Positions 58,601 to 64,000 of a stretch of DNA of 64,000 nucleotides are shown one piece after another. Where the stretch lies: assembly GCA_030704615.1 (NCBI GenBank), contig CM060734.1:61830042-61894041 (forward strand). The letters run 5' to 3'. Within the stretch, counting starts at the first letter, position 1. Every line of letters begins with the position of its first letter. Position numbers and translations under genes: made by a program. The notes beneath the pieces were generated by a model. It was not told the DNA's origin, searched no databases, and saw only the letters and a list, made by a program, of their open reading frames with translations. The DNA comes from Takakia lepidozioides (lineage: Eukaryota > Streptophyta > Takakiopsida > Takakiales > Takakiaceae).

Positions 58601-59934
58601 TATCCCTAACAGTGGGATCGGAGTTCCATATCTGTAGCCACTTCACCTTCTGTTCTGAAGACACAACGGCGGTAGACAACCTGTGTAACTTCTCCTGGGC
58701 CATCTCCGGCTTGCGTGGCTTGTTGTAATGGTTTTTCACCTCTTGAAGAAACTGCGGTCCGAATGATGGGTCGGCAATTCTCAATTGCTTAACAAAAGCA
58801 CTCATAATAGTCCTTCTTGTGGCGGTCATCTCTTTCTGGATGTGACTCTCAACCCCCTTTGCTGTCCTTATCTCCTCAGGGGTAGAGCTGTAGTATTCAA
58901 GTTTGCCACGCTCTCCTACATCTGCAATGTCTTGCTGCAAGGGAATGCACGAGAGTTGCATCAACCCAAGGGCAAGGGAAACAAACAAAAATAAACATGT
59001 GGAAGCAGGAATATCGAAAGGCCAGATGATGGAAGATGTATCTCACCGCGTACATATACTCCATGAAAGCCTCACGGGTCAACGAGTACCACGTTTCTGA
59101 TATCTTTGAGCTTTCGCACTTCTTGTACGTCTCTGCTGAAATGATGGTCTTGAAGTTGGTCAAGGGCATCTGCCCGATCATTTGTATCCTATACAGTGTG
59201 TGAACCAGACTCGTTTTGACATGCGATGTCTCCGTCCCTCTGCAGAATGATGTGTGAAAGTCAGAATGAAATTCAAGAACCGTCAACAGAGGACTGGAAC
59301 AAAAGAACCACGGAACCACAACTGGAACATGTAGAATGAGAAACCAACCTATTCACATCATTCATTGCCATCAGAAGACCCATCATGTTCCTGTCACAAT
59401 CCAGCACCATCGATCAAACAGAGTAATGCCACTCTTCCTCCTGTGAGTGCAGCCTCCCAATGACAGCCATCCATGCAAGCAACCAGTGGTTGCCATCCCA
59501 TACGTGAAACATCTTCCCTGAGAATGCCTGGGTTGAAGGTTTCATAGAGAGAAGAAGTTCAAAGGATTCGTTCACCTGTCTCCAAATGGGATCCCAAGAG
59601 TGATTGACTCATCCACAAGGAGCTCATTGCCTCTGGAATCCCTAGTAGAAACGTAAAAGACTGCGGATCCATCCAAATACCCATGAACAAACTCGGCCTC
59701 CAGCTTCAGGATGTCCTTGATAAGGGGTGGACAAACGACGGGCATGGAAACCAACCTACACAGGGGAATCTTCAACCTCCCACCCGGGGCAAGCATACTT
59801 TGCACCACAAGCTGAGAGTTTACCTTCTAACCCCCTAGCATCTCAGCGGCTTTACTTTCATAGAACTCATCGTCCACATCAACAATGATCTCCTTCCCCT
59901 GCCTCGAAGGGTTCTCATCCACCACCCTTTGCAT
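55690..59934 (-). pseudogene. ParB-like / permuted methyltransferase-like fusion gene, multi-exon, with stops
   Basis: Minus-strand exons with good splice signals: 59934-59573, 59517-59349, 59239-59047, 58934-58494, 58372-58156, 57954-57149, 57063-56739, about 56578-56346, 56229-56041 and about 55897-55690. Exons 1-2 carry RLKIPLCRLVSMPVV then MFHVWDGNHWLLAW, resembling the ParB/Srx-type DGNHR box. Exon 4 is alpha-helical and charged. Exon 7 has AELIILDIPDGLPIPD, VLVLIQSIDLRCRRALASYL and VKTWNCVNNMYLTKGDRPRE. Exons 8-9 have WRGARERSPAFIQTIVECC then VLDLSMGTGASYHACKASA, joined in phase. The order, a DPPY-like site (degenerate DIPD) before the SAM-binding DLSMGTG, fits a permuted (beta-type) amino-methyltransferase fold. 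TAG 59829-59827, TGA 59416-59414 and frameshifts near 57870, 57225 and 56190 argue for a pseudogene. The start Met at 59934 is tentative. Confidence 0.5.
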
Positions 59935-59989
59935 CTTCTCATGAAGGGTTGTTCATTCAAATTGAAATAAGAGAGAGGCAAGAAACGAT

Positions 59990-62306
59990 GGTGTTTTGAG
60001 CATGGCAGACAGGCCCTGTATGGCCCAATCTCTCATCAGAAAACAAGCAATGTGGTTTGGCCCAATTTCACATCAAAAAAAAAGCAGAGAGGGCGCTCAA
60101 AACAGTGTGCGCTGCCGCACACTTTTTGAGCTTCCAATAAGGGTTGGATTCAACCTGCCAGAGTGGCCCTAGGTGCCCGATTTTCACATAAAAAAACAAG
60201 CAAATAAGGGGGCTCAAACAGTGTGCGTTGCCGCACACTGTTTGAACTTCCAATAAGGGGTGATTTGAACATGGCATAGTGGCCCTGAGTGGCCGATTTT
60301 CAAATGAAAAAACAAGCAATGAAGGGGGCACAGACAGTGTGCGTTGCCGCACACTGTTTGAGCTTCCAATTCGGGGTGGATTCAACCTGTCAGAGTGGCC
60401 CTAGGGGCCCGATTTTCACATAAAAAAACAAGCAGAAAGGGGGCTCAAAACAGTGTGCGTTGCCGCACACTATTTGAGCTTCCAATAAGGGTTGGATTCA
60501 ACTTGCCAAAGTGGCCCTAGGTGCCCGATTTTCACATAAAAAAACAAGTAGATAAGGGGGCTCAACAGTGTGCGTTGCCGCACACTGTTTGAGCTTCCAA
60601 TAAAAGGTGATTTGAACATGGCATAGTGGCCCTGAGTGGCCGATTTTCAAATAAAAAAACAGGCAGTGAAGGGGGCACAAACAGTGTGCGGTTTGAGCTT
60701 CCCATTCGGGGTGGATTCAACCTGTCAGAATGGCCTTAGGGTCCGATTTTCACATCAAAAAACAAGCAGACATGGGGCTCAAAATAGTGTGCGTTGCCGC
60801 ACACTGTTTGAGCTTCCAATAAGGGTTGGATTCAACCTGCCAGAGTGGCCCTAGGTGCCCGATTTTCATATCAAAAAACAAGCAAATAAGGGGGCTCAAA
60901 CAGTGTGCGTTGCCGCACACTGTTTGAGCTTCCAATAAGCGGTGATTTGAACATGGCATAGTGGCCCTGAGTGGCCGATCTTCAAATCAAAAAACAGGCA
61001 GTGAAGGGGGCACAAACAGTGTGCGTTGCCGCACACTGTTTGAGCTTCCCATTCGGGGTGGATTCAACTTGCCAGAGTGGCCCTAGGGGCCCAATTTTCA
61101 GATCAAAAAACAAGCAGAGAAGGGGCTCAAAACAGTGTGCGGTGCCGCACACTGTTTGAGCTTCCAATCCGGGGTGGATTCAACCTGCCAGAGTGGCCCT
61201 ATATGGCCGATTTACAAATCAAAAAACAAGCACAAAAGGGGGCACAAACAGTGTGTGTTGCCGTGCACTATTTGAGCTTCCAATAAGGGGTGATTTGAAC
61301 ATGGCATAGTGGCCCCGAGTGGCCGATTTTCAAATCAAAAAACAAACAGTGAAGGAGGCACAAACATTGTACGTTGCCGCACACTGTTTGAGCTTCCCAT
61401 TTGGGGTGGATTCAACTTGCCAGAGTGGGCCTAGGTGCCCGATTTTCACATCAAAAAACAAGCAGATAAGGGGGCTCAAATAGTGTGCGTTGCCGCACAC
61501 TGTTTGAGCTTCCAATAAGGGGTGATTTTAACATGGCATAGTGGCCCTGAGTGGCCGATTTTCAAATCAAAAAATAGGCAGTGAAGGGGGCTCAAACAGT
61601 GTGCATTGCCGCACACTGTTTGAGCTTCCAATAATGGGTGATTTGAACATGGCATAGTGGCCCTGAGTGGCCGATCTTCAAATCAAAAAATAGACAGTGA
61701 AGGGGGCACAAACAGTGTGCGGTGCCGCACACTGTTTGAGCTTCCCATTCAGAGTGGATTCAACCTGCCAGAGTGGCCCTAGGGGCCCGATTTTCAGATC
61801 AAAAAACAAGCAGAGAGGGGGCTCAAAACAGTGTGCGGTGCCGCACACTATTTGAGCTTCCAATCCGAGGTGGATTCAACCTGCCAGAGTGGCCCTATGT
61901 GGCCTATTTTCACAACAAAAAACAATTACAAAGGGGGGCTCAAACAGTGTGCATTGCCGCACACTGTTTGAGCTTCCAATAAGGGGTGGATTCAACCTGC
62001 CAGAGTGGCCCTATGTGGCCGATTTGCACATCAAAAAACAAGCACAAAAGAGGGCACAAACAGTGTGCGTTGACGCACACTGTTTGAGCTGCCAGCTAAG
62101 TGTGGATTGAACCTCACAGAGATGCCTTATGTGGCCGATTTTAACATGAAACAAACAATGAGAAGGGGGGCTCAAACAGTGTGCGTTGACGCACAATGTT
62201 TGAGCTTCCAATAAGGGGTGGATTCAACCCGCCAGATAGGAGCTATGTGCACGATTTTCACACCAAAAAACTAGGAAAAAGGGGGCTCAAACAGTGTGCA
62301 TTGACG
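59990..62306 (+). repeat. 116-bp satellite array with palindromic core (left block)
   Basis: Tandem monomers of 116 bp: the conserved ccgcacactg starts at 60231, 60347, 60463, 60578, 60797, 60913, 61029, 61145, 61261, 61377, 61493 and so on, a very regular step (one short monomer near 60690). Each monomer holds ctcaaacagtgtgcg-ttgc-cgcacactgtttgag, a 15-bp perfect inverted repeat around a 4-nt loop, then gagcttccaat, a ggtggattcaac/ggtgatttgaac alternative, gtggccct and an A-rich tract. Open frames across it are by-products of the repeat. Confidence 0.95.
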
Positions 62307-63301
62307 CCCTAACTGCAAATTTGGACGTGACGTGGCGTTGACGCGTTAGCGTCACGTCCGACGTTAGTGACGGACGTGCGTCGCGTCACGTCATGTCCTA
62401 AACGGACGTTACTGTACATAAATATGTTTATTTTTTTACTTTACTATTGACTATTTACTATGAGAACCGACGTGGCAACCGATGTGGCCTCATTACGTGG
62501 ACTTCATTATTTATCCGTAAAATTCATATTATGATTTATATTGTCAATCATGCGACCGTCAGCAAAGGTTGGTTGGACAAATTGTTTAAAAAAAAATAGG
62601 TGCGACCACCAGAAGTGGGTGGTCGCACATTTTTTCTTATTTTTTGAATAGGTGCGACCACCCGCAGGTGGTGGTCGCAACATTTTCATTTTCTTAAATA
62701 GGTGCGACCACAAGCAGTGGGTGGTCGCACATTTTTTCTTTTTAAAAAAATTTGGTGCGAAAAAAAAAAAAAAAAAAAAAAAACTGCGACCACCCCTTTG
62801 CTGGTGGTTGCACCTATTAAAAAAACTGAAAAATGCTGCGACCACCCCCATGCTGGTGGTCGCACCTATTAAAAAAACTGAAAAATGCTGCGACCACCCC
62901 CATGCTAGTGGTCGAAGATATTAAAAAATAAAAAAGTGTTGCGACCACCCCCCTGATGGTGGTCGCACCTATTACAAATAAAATAAAAATTGTGCGACCA
63001 CCAGTAGTGGTGGTCGCAACTGTTTAAGAAAAGAAAAAAATGCGACAACCCCTGCTGGTGGTCGCATCTATTTTTAAAAAACAAAAATGCTGCGACAACC
63101 CCTCTGCTGGTGGTCGCAACTATTAAAAAATAAGATAAATTCTGCGACCACCACCATTTGGAGGTCGCACCAATTTAACAATAATGATTTTATAAATATT
63201 GGCGGATGGAGTAATTTATAAAACAATTCATTCACTTGCCAAGGTGTCGCCTGGAATACAACGTGTTTGTGACCTGACGTCACTGACGTGTGCAACCCTG
63301 G
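62307..63301. mobile_element. Insertion into the satellite; hairpin-rich non-autonomous element
   Basis: The satellite monomer is cut after ttgacg (62301-62306) and resumes at ttgacg (63302-63307). Removing 995 bp and one ttgacg restores a normal monomer in register, so this is an insertion with an apparent 6-bp duplication. The left end is GC-rich with ggacgtgacg...cgtcacgtcc (62323-62332/62350-62359), and the right end has gacgtcactgacgtg. Terminal inverted repeats are weak at best. No coding capacity. Confidence 0.6.
62600..63172. repeat. Array of about twelve GCGACCACC/GGTGGTCGC hairpins
   Basis: About twelve units at steps of about 50 bp (starts near 62601, 62651, 62702, 62752 broken, 62784, 62837, 62888, 62939, 62991, 63040, 63090 and 63142). 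Each has gcgaccacc, a 4-8 nt variable loop, ggtggtcgc, then A/T-rich spacer. Loop sequences differ between units while stem arms stay complementary in most. One unit is broken by a long A run (62760-62783). Confidence 0.85.
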
Positions 63302-63930
63302 TTGACGCACACTGTTTGAGCTGCCAGGTTAGTGTGGATTGAACCTGACAGAGATGCCCTTTGTGGCCGATTTTAACATGAAAAAAACAATGAGAAGGGG
63401 GGGCTCAAACAGTGTGCGTTGACGCACACTGTTTGAGCTTCGAAATAGGGGTGGATTGAACCAGACAGAGAGGCCCCGTTTGCACGATTTTTACACCAAA
63501 AAACAAGGCAAAATGGGAGCTCAAACAGTGTGCGTTGTCGCACACTGTTTGAGCTTCCAAATAGTGGTGGATTGAACTAGACAGACAGGCCCGTTTGTGG
63601 CCGATTTTCTTATCAAAAAACAAGCACAGAGTTGGGGCTCAAGCAGTGTGCATTGCCATACACTGTTTGAGCTTCTAAATACGGGTGGATTGATCTAGAC
63701 AGAGATGCCGTATGTAGGCGATTTTCATATCAGAAGACAAGCATATATGGGGTCTCAAATTGTGTGTGTTGCCGCACATTGTTTGAGATTCCAATCAGTG
63801 GTGGATTGAACCAGACAGGCAGGCCCAAATTGGCCAATTTTTACATCAAAAATGAAGCACAGACACTGGGTCTCAAACAGTGTGCGTTGCCGCACTCTGT
63901 TTGAGCTTCCAAATAGGTGTGGACATCACT
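63302..63930 (+). repeat. 116-bp satellite array (right block)
   Basis: Continuation of the 116-bp satellite after the insertion, about six monomers, more diverged from the left block (cggtggattgaacyagacag variants) but with the same palindromic core, for example gtgcgttgacgcacac and gtgcgttgtcgcacac. The array loses similarity around 63930. Confidence 0.9.
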
Positions 63931-64000
63931 TGTACCTTTTTTTTTGGCTGCTCCAAAAGACTCCCCAATCGCTGGAGACCCTTTGCGCTTCGGACTGCTC

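Noticed and set aside
60068-63623. Many 60-110 codon frames in the 60-64 kb region
   Set aside because: They repeat every 116 bp and are by-products of the satellite; the hairpin array gives similar artefacts.

Overview
This window looks like nuclear DNA of a repeat-rich streptophyte, most likely a land plant. The evidence is Ty3/gypsy elements of Athila/Tat type, CACTA transposons with a TNP2-type (DUF4216-like) coding end, the remains of a plant HMA1-type P1B ATPase, tRNA-derived SINE-like repeats and a long satellite array. I cannot name the species.

Layout. Four copies and one solo LTR of a single gypsy family fill about two thirds of the window. Copy C (minus, 1-6562, cut by the window start) sits inside copy D (plus, 6563-13412), and D sits inside a CACTA transposon (13413-14878). 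A 1.2 kb non-autonomous CACTA element (15074-16274, 3-bp TSD tct) carries an older SINE-like insert. From 18012 to 20876 are exons of a broken HMA1-like ATPase gene on the minus strand, split by a solo LTR (19805-20823, TSD aacca). Copy B (minus, 21046 to the assembly gap at 47211-47710) follows, and copy A (plus, 25046-38163, TSD caccc) is inserted in B.

The gypsy family is about 13 kb. Its order is LTR (about 0.9-1.1 kb with a length-variable minisatellite), an extra ORF ahead of gag that opens inside the LTR and reads through the primer-binding site, gag with zinc knuckles, protease, RT, RNase H, integrase, a spacer of the same short repeat found in the LTR, then a very large extra ORF (about 1,250 codons or more) with a coiled-coil centre, polypurine tract and LTR. 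All copies carry frameshifts or stops, so none is coding-intact as assembled. From about 35.6 kb up to the gap, single-base indels are much denser in both A and B. This looks more like poor consensus quality than biological decay.

Right part. After the gap come two short tandem-repeat blocks (47711-48490), a decayed transposon-like gene (49.7-52.1 kb, minus) with a small CACTA-like insert, SINE/tRNA-like pieces (54.1-54.8 kb), and a multi-exon minus-strand gene (55.7-59.9 kb). That gene joins a ParB-like DGNH segment to a permuted amino-methyltransferase-like domain, and it carries in-frame stops. The window ends in a 116-bp satellite whose monomer contains a 15-bp-stem palindrome. The array is interrupted at 62307-63301 by an element made largely of about twelve GCGACCACC/GGTGGTCGC hairpins.
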